A stretch of DNA of 64,000 nt from Schumannella sp. 10F1B-5-1 (GCF_006517535.1 NZ_VHQH01000002.1:186001-250000); one strand, 5' to 3'; shown: positions 17,235-26,251, numbered from the stretch's first letter. The notes: generated by a model from the letters alone, not told the origin. A program made the numbers and translations.

Positions 17235-18649
17235 AACGGAGCGGGCACGAGCGAATCGCCCATGCGATCGCGCGTATCGGCCCCGATCCCTCCGCGGGAC
17301 GCGGCATTAGGGCGCGCGTCGCGGCCCGGCGCGGGTGGCGACTCCGGCGACAGATGGAATCCGACCGGTGGGGTCGGTGCGTCTTCGCGGTACATCCGGC
17401 CGGTCGGCGAGGTCCATTCGAGGATCCCGCCCGGGCGTTGTCTCACGCGCCAGGGGGTGAACTGCTTCGTCGAGTGATGTCGCTGGCAGAGGTGGGCGAG
17501 GTTGCCGAGTGCGGTGGGTCCGCCCTTCGCGGCGTCGATCGTGTGGTCGATCTCGCAGCGGATCGCGGGGCGGTGGCATCCGGGCCAGCGGCAGTGCTGG
17601 TCGCGGGCGCGGAGGTGGCGGCGCTGGTCCCCGGTGGGGCGGTAGCGGTCGACGGCGATCACGGTTCCGCGCACCGGATCGGTGAGGAGCCGGGTCAGCG
17701 ACGGGGCATCGGCGGCGAGGGTGCGAGCCGTGTCGGCATCGATGGGGCTGCGTCCGATGAGGTCGGCGGGCTGGTGGTCGTGGCCGGTGAGGGTGAGCGC
17801 GGAGACGACGACCTGCACCTGGGCGCGGATCGCGCCGAGCGCGCCCGGTCCGTCACCGTGCGCGGTCGGGTCGAGAGCGGGCGAGCCGGCCAGGAGCAAA
17901 TCGGAGAAGACGTCGGCGCGCACCTGATCGAGCGAGCGCCGGTCGGGGTCGTCGGCAGGAGCGGCGGCACGGGGCTCGGTGGCATCGTCGTGCGCGCGCG
18001 CATCCACGATGACCTGCGCCTGCTGGGTGAGGCGGTCGAGGATGCCGTCGCCGATCACGGTGGGAACGGTCGCGACGATCTCGCACATGCCGTCGCGGCC
18101 GGGGATCAGGCGCACGCCGCGACCCGCGGCGGCATCGGCGTGGCGTTCGGTGAAGGGGCGTTGGGCGATCTGCTCGGCGAGGATCTCCAGAGCGGACCGC
18201 ACACGCCCCGGGGTGTCGAGCCGGCAGCGTTCGATCGCCTCGGACTCGAACGCGGGGCGGCGATCGACGGGGAGGACGCGGCCCGCATCCACGATCACCC
18301 GCAGGTGCCCGCGCGTGATCCGGCCGGCTTCCCAGGCCTCGAGTGCGGACGGGTAGCCCTCGACGATCTCGCGGGCCTCGCCGATGCGCGCCTGCACGGT
18401 GCGGTCGGCGACCCCCAGCAGCGCGGCGAGCTCGGCCGCGATCGACCGCAGCGCCATGTCGTGCGCCCGCACGTTCGCGCTCGCACCCCGCGCCTGCTTC
18501 TCGGCCAGCCGACCCGCCCGCGCGAGCATGCGCAGCTCGGCGACCTGACCCACCGTGAGCAGCGTCGCGACGTCATCCGCCTCCACCACGACCGACTCCA
18601 GCGCGGCGAGATCGCCGTCACTCAGAGACGTCGTCGGGAGGTCCTTCAC
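17231..18649 (-). CDS. DUF222 / HNH endonuclease domain protein
   Basis: A 472-residue protein: an N-terminal helical DUF222 region (about 20-330, containing ADRTVQARIGEAREIVEGYP) and a C-terminal HNH nuclease motif at about 353-397 with CRWPGC, CEIDHT, GGPTALGNLAHLC and RHH. This architecture is multicopy in many actinobacterial genomes. The biological role is not established, and mobile or selfish behaviour has been suggested. The HNH ligands look intact. Its stop overlaps the end of the convergent MerR gene by 4 bp. Confidence 0.88.
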   Translation of the reverse strand: MKDLPTTSLSDGDLAALESVVVEADDVATLLTVGQVAELRMLARAGRLAEKQARGASANVRAHDMALRSIAAELAALLGVADRTVQARIGEAREIVEGYPSALEAWEAGRITRGHLRVIVDAGRVLPVDRRPAFESEAIERCRLDTPGRVRSALEILAEQIAQRPFTERHADAAAGRGVRLIPGRDGMCEIVATVPTVIGDGILDRLTQQAQVIVDARAHDDATEPRAAAPADDPDRRSLDQVRADVFSDLLLAGSPALDPTAHGDGPGALGAIRAQVQVVVSALTLTGHDHQPADLIGRSPIDADTARTLAADAPSLTRLLTDPVRGTVIAVDRYRPTGDQRRHLRARDQHCRWPGCHRPAIRCEIDHTIDAAKGGPTALGNLAHLCQRHHSTKQFTPWRVRQRPGGILEWTSPTGRMYREDAPTPPVGFHLSPESPPAPGRDARPNAASRGGIGADTRDRMGDSLVPAPF

Positions 18650-18759
18650 GACTTCATGGTGTCGTGGACCACCGACATCGGAAGGGGCCGCCGGCAGCGC
18701 GCCGACGCCCGGGATCTCGGGCCAGAGCCGACGTCCGGCAACAGGTCTAGGCTCGTTTC

Positions 18760-19275
18760 GTGAGCCTTCGTCGGGGGATGGCGGCCGCGCTTCTCGCCGC
18801 GGCGTCGCTCTCGCTCGTCGCCTGCGTGCCGAGTCCGACGACCGGTCCGAACCGACCGGTCGGCGCGCCCAGCTCGAGCCCCAGTGCCAGTGCCAGTCCC
18901 AGCGCCAGTGTCGCCCCGGTCGGCTACCTCTACCTCGACGCCTCCGAGCTTCAGCTGCCGATCTGCGACGGCGACCGCCGCGTCGGCGTGGCGATGCTGA
19001 ACGACGAGCCGACCTGCCGACTCGAGGGCCGGGTGACCCTGGTGTTCCCCGACGGAGTCGAGCTCGATGCCGACTTCGGCGGCGCGGGGAGCAGGGTCGG
19101 CTCCGACAGCGACGTGCGCTGGGCGTGGGCGAGCGTCGGCGACTACGGATCGGTTGCCGCGATGTTCACCTCGGGATGCCGCCACTACATCGAGTGGGGA
19201 CGCCCGGATGCCTTCGCGAAGCTCGAGCGCGCGTTCGGCCCCGACCACGCATGGGCGTGCGTCGGCAACGGCTAG
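18760..19275 (+). CDS. Putative lipoprotein of unknown function
   Basis: A 171-residue exported protein: signal sequence with lipobox LVAC (Cys22), then a Ser/Pro/Ala low-complexity linker (about 28-52, repeats of SAS/SPS) and a folded domain with four Cys (ICDGD, TCRLE, SGCRHY, WACVGNG) that could form two disulfides. No family recognised. A TAGGCT -10-like box ends 6 nt before the GTG start, suggesting a leaderless message. Its 3' end is followed by tRNA-Gly on the opposite strand. Confidence 0.7.
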   Translation: MSLRRGMAAALLAAASLSLVACVPSPTTGPNRPVGAPSSSPSASASPSASVAPVGYLYLDASELQLPICDGDRRVGVAMLNDEPTCRLEGRVTLVFPDGVELDADFGGAGSRVGSDSDVRWAWASVGDYGSVAAMFTSGCRHYIEWGRPDAFAKLERAFGPDHAWACVGNG

Positions 19276-19312
19276 TCGGCGGAGAACTCGTCGACCCTGC
19301 CGACTGGAGACG

Positions 19313-19386
19313 TGGAGCGGATGACGGGAATCGAACCCGCGCTATCAGCTTGGGAAGCTGAAGTTCTGCCATTGAACTACATCCGC
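19313..19386 (-). tRNA. tRNA-Gly (anticodon CCC)
   Basis: Read on the minus strand, the gene begins GCGGATGTAGTTC and ends CATCCGCTCCA. It folds with a 7-bp acceptor stem (GCGGATG/CATCCGC), a D-arm, an anticodon stem TCAGC/GCTGA enclosing the loop TTCCCAA (anticodon CCC), and a T-arm with GGTTCGATTCC. Discriminator U73 and an encoded 3' CCA are present. The decoded codon is GGG. Confidence 0.95.
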
Positions 19387-19487
19387 GTGACGGCCCTCGG
19401 GCCAGTCCCGTAGAGCCTACAACGGCATCCGGGGATGCCTCATCAGAGTGGATGCCTCATCAGAGCGGATGCCCGACACCGCCAGAG

Positions 19488-19778
19488 CTACGAAGCCGGC
19501 TTCGTCGCCACCCCGTCGAGCCAGAGCGTGTCGCTCGCATCCGAGTGCGTCGTGCCGGTGCCGACGTGCTTCGCCGAGATCTGCGGCCCCTTGGTGATCA
19601 CGTGCACGAGCGCCATGCCGTGCCCGCGGCCGAGGTCGTAGTCGTCCTTCAGCCAGCTGAGGATCTCGCCGGCCTTCGTGCCGGGTCCGTATCCGCGCGA
19701 AGCCGCCTCGGCGATGAACTCGCGCGGGGTCTTGCCGGTCTTCTGCTCGATGTTGTCGAGGTACGCCTGGAACGACAT
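19488..19778 (-). CDS. DUF4287-type protein
   Basis: A 96-residue protein starting [20 protein letters not shown], then [31 protein letters not shown]. This matches the DUF4287 pattern (short basic helix-rich domain, common in actinobacteria, function unknown). I placed the start at the ATG at 19778, which has TATTCT exactly 6 nt upstream, giving a leaderless transcript. The start codon is only 34 bp from the divergent dcd start. Confidence 0.8.
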   Translation of the reverse strand: MSFQAYLDNIEQKTGKTPREFIAEAASRGYGPGTKAGEILSWLKDDYDLGRGHGMALVHVITKGPQISAKHVGTGTTHSDASDTLWLDGVATKPAS

Positions 19779-19784
19779 GGTCGA

Positions 19785-19805
19785 AGAATACGGCCGCACT
19801 AGGCT
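19785..19805. promoter_or_regulatory. Compact bidirectional promoter between DUF4287 gene and dcd
   Basis: Two -10-like boxes face opposite ways within a 34-bp intergenic gap: TATTCT on the minus strand (19790-19785), 6 nt from the DUF4287 ATG, and TAGGCT on the plus strand (19800-19805), 7 nt from the dcd ATG. Each -35 region must lie close to or inside the opposite gene. Confidence 0.55.
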
Positions 19806-19812
19806 CAGGCCC

Positions 19813-20418
19813 ATGCTTCTCAGCGACCGGGACATCAAGGCCGAGATCTCGGCCGGCCGCATCGGACTCGAGCCGCTCGACCTCGACATGGTCCAGCCCT
19901 CCAGCGTGGATGTGCGCATCGACCGCTTCTTCCGGCTGTTCGACAACCACAAGTACCCGTTCATCGACCCGGCCGAGGAGCAGCCCGACCTGACGCGGCT
20001 GATCGAGACGAAGCCCGACGAGCCGTTCATCCTGCACCCGGGCGAGTTCGTGCTCGGCTCGACCTTCGAGCTCGTCACCCTGCCCGACGACGTCGCCGCG
20101 CGCCTCGAGGGCAAGTCCAGCCTCGGCCGCCTCGGCCTGCTCACCCACTCGACCGCCGGCTTCGTCGACCCCGGCTTCTCGGGGCACGTCACGCTCGAGC
20201 TGAGCAACATGGCGACGCTGCCGATCAAGCTCTGGCCGGGCATGAAGATCGGGCAGCTCTGCTTCTTCCGCACCAGCTCGGCCGTCGAGAACCCCTACGG
20301 CTCGGGCGCCTACGGCAACCGCTACCAGGGCCAGCGCGGCCCGACGGCGTCGCGGTCGTGGCAGAGCTTCCACCGCATCGACGTGCGCGTCACGGATGCG
20401 GGTGCCCCCGGCGAGTAG
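19813..20418 (+). CDS. dcd: dCTP deaminase
   Basis: A 201-residue enzyme of pyrimidine deoxynucleotide synthesis. It shows [55 protein letters not shown] (active-site segment with the general base Glu and nucleotide-binding Ser/Arg) and the C-terminal [11 protein letters not shown]. Mycobacterial relatives convert dCTP directly to dUMP (bifunctional deaminase/dUTPase). The sequence does not let me choose between that and plain deamination to dUTP. Probably leaderless (TAGGCT 7 nt before the ATG). Confidence 0.95.
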   Translation: MLLSDRDIKAEISAGRIGLEPLDLDMVQPSSVDVRIDRFFRLFDNHKYPFIDPAEEQPDLTRLIETKPDEPFILHPGEFVLGSTFELVTLPDDVAARLEGKSSLGRLGLLTHSTAGFVDPGFSGHVTLELSNMATLPIKLWPGMKIGQLCFFRTSSAVENPYGSGAYGNRYQGQRGPTASRSWQSFHRIDVRVTDAGAPGE

Positions 20419-20632
20419 GCCGGGTCGCCTCGTTTCTCGCCCGCCGTCCCTGCTAGCGAGCCGAGAGCGCCGCGTCCACCCCTCGCCGTGCATCCACCCC
20501 TGACCTAGACTGCGCGCAACGGCGTTATCGCTATGCCAACCGCGCGGGGGACTTGCGCGGCAGGTACCGCTGGCAGCATCCGACCTTCCGCACGCTGCGG
20601 CGAAGCACAGCGAACAGCAGGGGAGCACGCCC

Positions 20633-21658
20633 ATGACCACGACCGACTACGCCACGCCGCCGCCGAGCGCGAACGCCGTCGCCGGCCGCTACCAGTTGCT
20701 CGAGGCGATCGGATCCGGTGGCGCCGCGAGCGTCTACCGCGCCCGCGACACCGTGCTGGGGCGCGACGTCGCACTCAAGGTCTTCCGCGCCGAGTCGGTC
20801 GTCGCCGACGAGCTGGTGCGGCAGGAGCGCGAGATCCGCATGCTCAGCGGGCTCCAGCATCCCGGCCTCATCTCGGTCTTCGACGCCGGACGCCAGAACT
20901 TCGACGGCTCCATCCGCCGCTTCGTCGTGATGGAGCTCGTCTCGCACGCCTCGCTCGAGAAGGTCATCGAGGCCGGTGCACTGGCCCCGCACGACGTCGC
21001 CGGCATCGGCGCGCAGATCGCGGATGCGCTGGCCTACGTGCACGAGCAGGGCGTCGTGCACCGCGACGTGAAGCCGGCGAACATCCTCATCGGCGACGGC
21101 GGAGCGGGCGGATTCCGCCGTCGCGCCAAGCTCGGCGACTTCGGCATCGCTCACTACCTCGGCGGCCACCGCATGACGAGCGACGGCACGATCCTCGGCA
21201 CCGCCGCCTACCTCAGCCCCGAGCAGGTCACCGGCGGCGAGGTCACGGTGTCGAGCGACGTCTACTCGCTCGGACTCGTGCTGCTCGAGGCGCTCACCGG
21301 GGTGCAGGAGTTCCCCGGCACCGTGATCGAGTCGGCGATCGCCCGCACGAACCGCGACGCGACCATCCCCGATGAACTCGCCGAGGAGTGGCAGCTGCTG
21401 CTCGGCGCCATGACCTCGCGGGTGCCGTCGGAGCGCCCGAGCGCCGCCGAGGTCGCGGCGATCCTGCACGGGCAGCCCGAGCCGGCGCTGACCGGTACCG
21501 GACGTCGCTCGAAGGGCTCTCGCCTGCACCGCCGCAACGCCTTCCGCGGTCTGCGCAGCCGTCGCAACCGCAACGTCGGTCTGATCGTCGGCGTCACGGC
21601 GCTGGTCGCGGGCGCGTTCCTGCTCGGCCTGTGGCTGGGTGCGGTGCTGCTGGGCTGA
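20633..21658 (+). CDS. Membrane-anchored serine/threonine protein kinase
   Basis: A 341-residue Hanks-type kinase. Features: glycine loop GSGGAASVY (about 27-35), ATP-binding Lys in VALKVF (Lys48), catalytic loop HRDVKPANIL (about 142), DFG (about 168), activation segment ending GTAAYLSPEQ, and VYSLGLVLLEALTG. After a basic juxtamembrane stretch (RRSKGSRLHRRNAFRGLRSRRNR) there is one transmembrane helix at the C-terminus (about 315-338) and no extracellular PASTA or sensor domain. It could be a constitutive or partner-controlled kinase. Flanking genes (dcd, idi) give no clue to a substrate. Confidence 0.9.
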   Translation: MTTTDYATPPPSANAVAGRYQLLEAIGSGGAASVYRARDTVLGRDVALKVFRAESVVADELVRQEREIRMLSGLQHPGLISVFDAGRQNFDGSIRRFVVMELVSHASLEKVIEAGALAPHDVAGIGAQIADALAYVHEQGVVHRDVKPANILIGDGGAGGFRRRAKLGDFGIAHYLGGHRMTSDGTILGTAAYLSPEQVTGGEVTVSSDVYSLGLVLLEALTGVQEFPGTVIESAIARTNRDATIPDELAEEWQLLLGAMTSRVPSERPSAAEVAAILHGQPEPALTGTGRRSKGSRLHRRNAFRGLRSRRNRNVGLIVGVTALVAGAFLLGLWLGAVLLG

Positions 21659-21698
21659 CCCGCCCAGCCTCCCTCTCTTCCTCGCGGTTCGCGCTGGC

Positions 21699-21827
21699 GA
21701 GGCTGGCCACGAATGCGCGCGCCCCGCCGCGGAGGCCGTGCGTCTGTGGCCACGCAGCGTGGTGTCGCTGGGGAGGGTGGCCGGGAATGTCCGCGACACG
21801 CCGCGGGTGGCGTGCGTTTGTGGCCAC
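21699..21827. repeat. Two-copy 55-bp imperfect direct repeat
   Basis: Units at 21699-21753 and 21773-21827 agree at about 44 of 55 positions, with period 74. Each begins GAGGnTGGCC and ends TGTGGCCAC, so each unit can also fold on its ends. They fill most of the 251-bp gap between the kinase gene and the end of idi. No coding potential is visible. Confidence 0.7.
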
Positions 21828-21909
21828 CTTTGAAAGTGCGGTGCCGCGCTCAGCCGCAGATCAGTGGATGCGCGGCCTCACGCCGCGTGCGGATACCGCG
21901 TCGGGCTCA

Positions 21910-22557
21910 TCACGCGCCCGGCGCCGCCGGGTAGTCCCCCCACTCCGCGAGCTGCATCGCGATCCACGGGCTGAACGCGAAGGGCGTCGCCTCGACGGCC
22001 GTGCGCAGCGCATCCGGCTCGACCCAGATCCATTCCTCGACCTCGTCGGCCGCCGGCCTCGGCGCGACGTCGGCGTCGACGCGAGCGACGTAGACGGGGC
22101 AGATCTCGTTCTCGACCACTCCCCCGGCATCCCGGGCGCGGTAGCGGAAGTCGGGCAGCACGAGCTCGGGCTCGCCGATCTCGAGGCCGAGCTCGCGCTC
22201 GGCGCGACGGCGCACGGCCTCGGGGATCGACTCGCCGGGCGCCGGGTGTCCGCAGAAGGAGTTGGTCCAGACGCCGGCGAAGGTGCGCTTCGACAGGGCG
22301 CGGCGGGTGATCAGCACGCGGCCCCGCGCATCCACGATGTGGCAGGAGAACGCCAGGTGCAGCGGTGTCGCGGCGTCGTGCACGAGCGCCTTCTCGGCCG
22401 TGCCGATGGGGGTTCCGTCGTCGGCGAGCAGCACCACGAGCTCGGGGCCGACCGGCTCGGCGGGCTTGAGAGGAGCGGCCGGCGTGAGCGAGGCGCCCGA
22501 CTCGGCCGATGCGAGCGTCGTCTGCGCTTCCGCTGAGTGCGCCGGATTCGGTGACAT
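21910..22557 (-). CDS. idi: Isopentenyl-diphosphate delta-isomerase, type I
   Basis: A 215-residue Nudix-fold enzyme: LHLAFSCHIVD, then RALSKRTFAGVWTNSFCGHP with the catalytic Cys, the Nudix-like segment GESIPEAVRRRAERELGLE and the metal-site ENEICPVYVA. It interconverts IPP and DMAPP, the starter units for the carotenoid genes that begin divergently 21 bp away. The first 40 residues are an Ala/Pro/Ser-rich extension not needed for the fold, so a later start is possible. A -10-like TATCCC lies 5 nt before the ATG. Confidence 0.93.
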   Translation of the reverse strand: MSPNPAHSAEAQTTLASAESGASLTPAAPLKPAEPVGPELVVLLADDGTPIGTAEKALVHDAATPLHLAFSCHIVDARGRVLITRRALSKRTFAGVWTNSFCGHPAPGESIPEAVRRRAERELGLEIGEPELVLPDFRYRARDAGGVVENEICPVYVARVDADVAPRPAADEVEEWIWVEPDALRTAVEATPFAFSPWIAMQLAEWGDYPAAPGA

Positions 22558-22578
22558 GCCGCGGGATACCCTGCCTCG
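22558..22578. promoter_or_regulatory. 21-bp bidirectional promoter between idi and crtE
   Basis: The start codons of idi (minus) and crtE (plus) are separated by only 21 bp. The centre, GGGATACCCTG, gives TACCCT on the plus strand (22567-22572), 6 nt before the crtE ATG, and TATCCC on the minus strand, 5 nt before the idi ATG. The two -10 boxes overlap almost completely. The -35 regions must lie inside the coding sequences. Confidence 0.6.
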
Positions 22579-23652
22579 ATGATGGACGGACCCGACCGCC
22601 TGCGTGTCGCCACGCGGCGACGCGAGCTGGTCGACGCCGTTCTCGGGCGCTTCTTCAGCCTAGCCCGCAAGCGCGCCGAGGCCCTGGGACCCGACTACGT
22701 CGAGCTGTGGACGGCGCTCGAGGCCAACACGACCGGTGGCAAGCGCTTCCGCCCGCGCATGGTCTTCGCGGCCTACACGGCGCTCGGCGGCGACGACGAC
22801 GAGGCCGCCGCCAACGTCGGCGCCGCCTTCGAGCTGCTGCACACCGCGCTGATCGTGCACGACGACGTCATCGACCGCGACTTCATGCGCCGCGGCTCCC
22901 CCAACATCTCGGGCACCTACCGCGACCGCGCGCTGCGCCGCGGGGCCGTGGATGCGGCGGCCGAGCACCAGGGCATCAGCGCCGCCGTCATCGCCGGCGA
23001 TCTGGCCCTGTTCAACGCCTACCGTCTGATCGATCGCAGCGGCGTCGCCGACGACATCCGCTCGGCGCTGCTCGACCTCCTCGACGAGGCGATGTTCGCC
23101 AGCGCGGCCGGCGAGCTGATCGACATCGACCTGGCCGGAGCCCCCGAGGCGCCGCTGGTCGACGACATCCTCACGATGGAGCGCCTGAAGACGGCCGTCT
23201 ACTCCTTCGAGGGGCCGCTGCAGGCGGGCGCCGTGCTCGCCGGCGCCGCCCCCGAGGTCATCGCGACGCTCGGCGAGTTCGGTCGCGAGATGGGCATCGC
23301 CTACCAGATCGTCGACGACGTGCTCGGGGTCTTCGGCGCCGAGGAGGAGACGGGCAAGACGACCCTCGGCGACCTGCGCGAGGGCAAGCGCACCGTGCTC
23401 ACCACCTACGCCGACTCGACCCCGCAGTGGGCGGCCGTGAAGCACCACTTCGGCGATCCGCTGCTGTGCGACGAGGATGCGCGGCTGCTGCGCGCGGCCT
23501 TGATCGACGGCGGCGCCCGCGCGTTCGCCGACGGTCTCGCCCGCTACTACGCGAACCGCGCGCTCGCCCGCCTGGCCGAGGCGCACATCCCGAGCGCCCT
23601 GCGCACCGAGCTGCACCCCGTCGCCGACGCGGTGCTGAGCCGCGTGCGGTGA
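22579..23652 (+). CDS. crtE: Geranylgeranyl diphosphate synthase
   Basis: A 357-residue trans-prenyltransferase. The first Asp-rich motif is in IVHDDVIDRD (about residues 93-101) and the second in YQIVDDVLG (about 241-249). GGKRFRPRM and EGKRTVLTTYA are family signatures. It extends FPP or DMAPP with IPP to GGPP in the cytoplasm, the precursor condensed by CrtB. The second motif reads DDVLG rather than DDxxD, as in many actinobacterial CrtE/IdsA proteins. Predicted leaderless start; a second ATG follows directly. Confidence 0.9.
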   Translation: MMDGPDRLRVATRRRELVDAVLGRFFSLARKRAEALGPDYVELWTALEANTTGGKRFRPRMVFAAYTALGGDDDEAAANVGAAFELLHTALIVHDDVIDRDFMRRGSPNISGTYRDRALRRGAVDAAAEHQGISAAVIAGDLALFNAYRLIDRSGVADDIRSALLDLLDEAMFASAAGELIDIDLAGAPEAPLVDDILTMERLKTAVYSFEGPLQAGAVLAGAAPEVIATLGEFGREMGIAYQIVDDVLGVFGAEEETGKTTLGDLREGKRTVLTTYADSTPQWAAVKHHFGDPLLCDEDARLLRAALIDGGARAFADGLARYYANRALARLAEAHIPSALRTELHPVADAVLSRVR

Positions 23653-23708
23653 GGCGGCGCCGACCGCCGCTGTCGCGCCGAGACCCCGCGCACGGGAGGA
23701 TGGACCCG

Positions 23709-24671
23709 ATGAGCCGGCTCAGCCTCTACGACCGCGTCGCCGACGAGACGGCGAGCGTCGTGATCCGCCGCTACTCGACCTCGTTCGGGCTCGCGGCCCG
23801 TCTGCTCGCGCCCGGCGTGCGGCAGCACGTCGAGAACATCTACGCGCTCGTGCGCGTCGCCGACGAGATCGTGGATGGCGGGGCGGCCGAAGCGGGACTC
23901 GCCCCCGGAGCCGCCGGCCGGGTGCTCGACGAGCTCGAGGCCGAGACCGACCGGGCCGTCGCCGAGGGCTACAGCGCCAACCCGGTCGTGCACGCGTTCG
24001 CCCGCACGGCTCGGCACAGCGGTTTCGGCGCCGAGCTGACCGCCCCGTTCTTCGCGTCGATGCGCACCGACCTCGATCGCACGAGCTACGACGAGTCGGG
24101 CTTCGACGTCTACGTCTACGGCTCGGCCGAGGTCGTCGGGCTCATGTGCCTGCGGGCGTTCCTGCGCGACGAGCCGCTCGCCGAGGCGACCCGCGATGCG
24201 CGCTACGCCGACCTGACGCCGGGCGCCCGAGCGCTCGGCTCGGCGTTCCAGAAGGTCAACTTCCTGCGCGACCTGGCGGCCGACTTCCGCGACCTGGGGC
24301 GCTCGTACTTCCCCGGTGTGAGCGTGGATTCGTTCACCGAGGCCGACAAGCTGCGGCTCGTCGACGACATCGACGCCGAACTGTCCGTCGCGGCGGCGGC
24401 GATCCCCGGCATCCCGAGCGGCTCGCGGCGTGCCGTCACGCTCGCGCACGGACTCTTCGCCGAGCTGTCGACGCGCATCCGGGCGACCCCCGCGTCGGTG
24501 CTGATCGACACGCGCGTGCGGGTGCCGAATCCGGTGAAGGCGAAGCTGGCGGCGCTGGCCGTGGCGGGGCGGCTGCCGGGCCCGGATGCGGGCGGAGCGC
24601 GCCCGGATACCGCACCCACTCCCCCGCTCCCGGGCGGCCCCGATATCGACGACCCGAAGGCCTCCGCATGA
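23709..24671 (+). CDS. crtB: Phytoene synthase
   Basis: A 320-residue squalene/phytoene synthase-family enzyme. It has RYSTSFGLAARLL, the Asp-rich VRVADEIVDGGA, and the second motif ALGSAFQKVNFLRDLAADFRDLGRSYFP. It condenses two GGPP to phytoene at the membrane face. I chose the ATG at 23709 over 23700 because the GGGAGG Shine-Dalgarno at 23694-23699 would abut the earlier codon. The stop overlaps the crtI start (ATGA). Confidence 0.94.
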   Translation: MSRLSLYDRVADETASVVIRRYSTSFGLAARLLAPGVRQHVENIYALVRVADEIVDGGAAEAGLAPGAAGRVLDELEAETDRAVAEGYSANPVVHAFARTARHSGFGAELTAPFFASMRTDLDRTSYDESGFDVYVYGSAEVVGLMCLRAFLRDEPLAEATRDARYADLTPGARALGSAFQKVNFLRDLAADFRDLGRSYFPGVSVDSFTEADKLRLVDDIDAELSVAAAAIPGIPSGSRRAVTLAHGLFAELSTRIRATPASVLIDTRVRVPNPVKAKLAALAVAGRLPGPDAGGARPDTAPTPPLPGGPDIDDPKASA

Positions 24672-26251
24672 GCCGCATCGTCGTGATCGGCGGCGGCATC
24701 GCCGGGCTCGCCGGCGCCGCGCTGCTCGCGCGCGACGGCCACGAGGTCGAGCTGGTCGAGGCGCGCTCCGAGGTCGGCGGCCGCGTCGGCACGTGGTCGC
24801 ACGACGGCTTCCGCTTCGACACCGGACCTTCGTGGTACCTGATGCCCGAGGTGTTCGACCACTTCTTCCGCCTGCTCGGCACCTCGGCGGCCGAGCAGCT
24901 GCGGCTCGTGCAGCTCGACCCCGGCTACCGCGTCTACGCCGAGGGCAACCCGGTGCCGCTCGACATCGCCGCCGACACCGAGGAGACGCTCGCGCGCGCC
25001 GAGCGCATCGAGCCGGGTTCGGCGAAGAAACTGCGTCGCTACCTCGCGCGGGCCGGTGAGACCTACGACATGGCGCTGCGCCGCTTCCTCTACACGACCT
25101 TCCAGAGCCTGCCGCGCGTGTTCTCGGGCGAGGTGCTGCGCCGCACGCCGCGCCTGATGCGCCTGCTGCTCGAGCCGCTCGGCTCGCTCGCCCGGCGCAC
25201 GGTGAAAGACCTGCGCCTGCGCCAGGTGCTCGGCTACCCCGCCGTGTTCCTCGGCTCGGCGCCCGACCTCGCGCCGAGCATGTACTCGCTCATGAGCCAC
25301 CTCGACCTCGTCGACGGCGTGCGCTATCCGATGGGCGGATTCCGCGGCATCATCGACCGGATCGAGGCACTGGCTCGGGATGAGGGGGTCGCGATCCGCG
25401 TGGATGCACCGGTCGCGCGCATCCTGACCGCTGACGGCGCCGCGGTCGGCGTCGAGCTCGCCGACGGCACGCGCCTCGACGCCGACGTCGTCGTGAGCGC
25501 CGCCGACCTGCACCACACCGAGACGCGTCTGCTGGCGGAGACCGAGCGCTCGTACCCGGAGTCGTGGTGGGAGCAGAAGGTCGCCGGGCCCTCGGCGCTG
25601 CTGATGCTGCTCGGCGTGACGGGCGAGCTGCCGCAGCTCGAGCACCACACCCTGCTGTTCGCGCAGGCGTGGGAGGAGAACTTCGCCGCGATCTTCGGTC
25701 CGTCGTCGAAGGTGCCCGACGTGCCGTCGCTCTACGTCTGCAAGCCGAGCGGCATCGACCCGACCGTCGCGCCGGCCGGCCACGAGAACCTGTTCGTGCT
25801 GGTGCCGCTGCCGGCCGACCCCGCGCTCGGCGCCGGCGGCGTCGATGGGCAGGGGGATGCGCGCATCGAGGCGCTCGCCGATCGGGTGCTCGAGCAGATC
25901 GCGTCGTGGGCGGGCATTCCCGACCTCGCCTCGCGCGTCGTCGTGCGCCGCACGATCGGACCGGCCGACTTCGTCGCCGACCTCAACTCCTGGCGCGGCA
26001 CGGCGCTCGGGCCGGCGCACACGCTCAAGCAGAGCGCCTTCTTCCGGGCGGGCAACGCGAGCCGCACGGTGAAGAACCTGCTCTATGCGGGCGGGTCGAC
26101 CATCCCGGGGATCGGGCTGCCGATGTGCCTGATCAGCGCCGAGCTGCTCGTGAAGCGCCTGCGCGGCGACACGTCGACCACCCCCCTGCCCGAGCCCCTC
26201 GCGCCCGCGGTCGCTCCGGTGGCGGATGATCAGGCCGAGGCCGCCTCGTGA
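24668..26251 (+). CDS. crtI: Phytoene desaturase
   Basis: A 527-residue flavoprotein of the CrtI family. It starts IVVIGGGIAGLAGAALLARDGHEVELVEA (FAD-binding beta-alpha-beta), followed by GGRVGTW and FDTGPSWYLMPE. The C-terminal signature NLLYAGGSTIPGIGLPMCLISAEL is intact. It desaturates phytoene to lycopene. Translationally coupled on both sides: ATGA with crtB and GTGA with the next gene. The C-terminal 25 residues (TTPLPEPLAPA and on) are a non-conserved tail. Confidence 0.95.
   Translation: MSRIVVIGGGIAGLAGAALLARDGHEVELVEARSEVGGRVGTWSHDGFRFDTGPSWYLMPEVFDHFFRLLGTSAAEQLRLVQLDPGYRVYAEGNPVPLDIAADTEETLARAERIEPGSAKKLRRYLARAGETYDMALRRFLYTTFQSLPRVFSGEVLRRTPRLMRLLLEPLGSLARRTVKDLRLRQVLGYPAVFLGSAPDLAPSMYSLMSHLDLVDGVRYPMGGFRGIIDRIEALARDEGVAIRVDAPVARILTADGAAVGVELADGTRLDADVVVSAADLHHTETRLLAETERSYPESWWEQKVAGPSALLMLLGVTGELPQLEHHTLLFAQAWEENFAAIFGPSSKVPDVPSLYVCKPSGIDPTVAPAGHENLFVLVPLPADPALGAGGVDGQGDARIEALADRVLEQIASWAGIPDLASRVVVRRTIGPADFVADLNSWRGTALGPAHTLKQSAFFRAGNASRTVKNLLYAGGSTIPGIGLPMCLISAELLVKRLRGDTSTTPLPEPLAPAVAPVADDQAEAAS

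Noticed and set aside
17231-18649. Intein or group II intron related to the HNH domain
   Set aside because: The protein is the self-contained DUF222-HNH architecture with no splice motifs, reverse transcriptase or interrupted host gene.
19313-19386. tRNA-Gly as an integration site for a mobile element
   Set aside because: Neighbouring genes (DUF4287, dcd, lipoprotein) are ordinary chromosomal genes and I saw no integrase or duplicated tRNA end.
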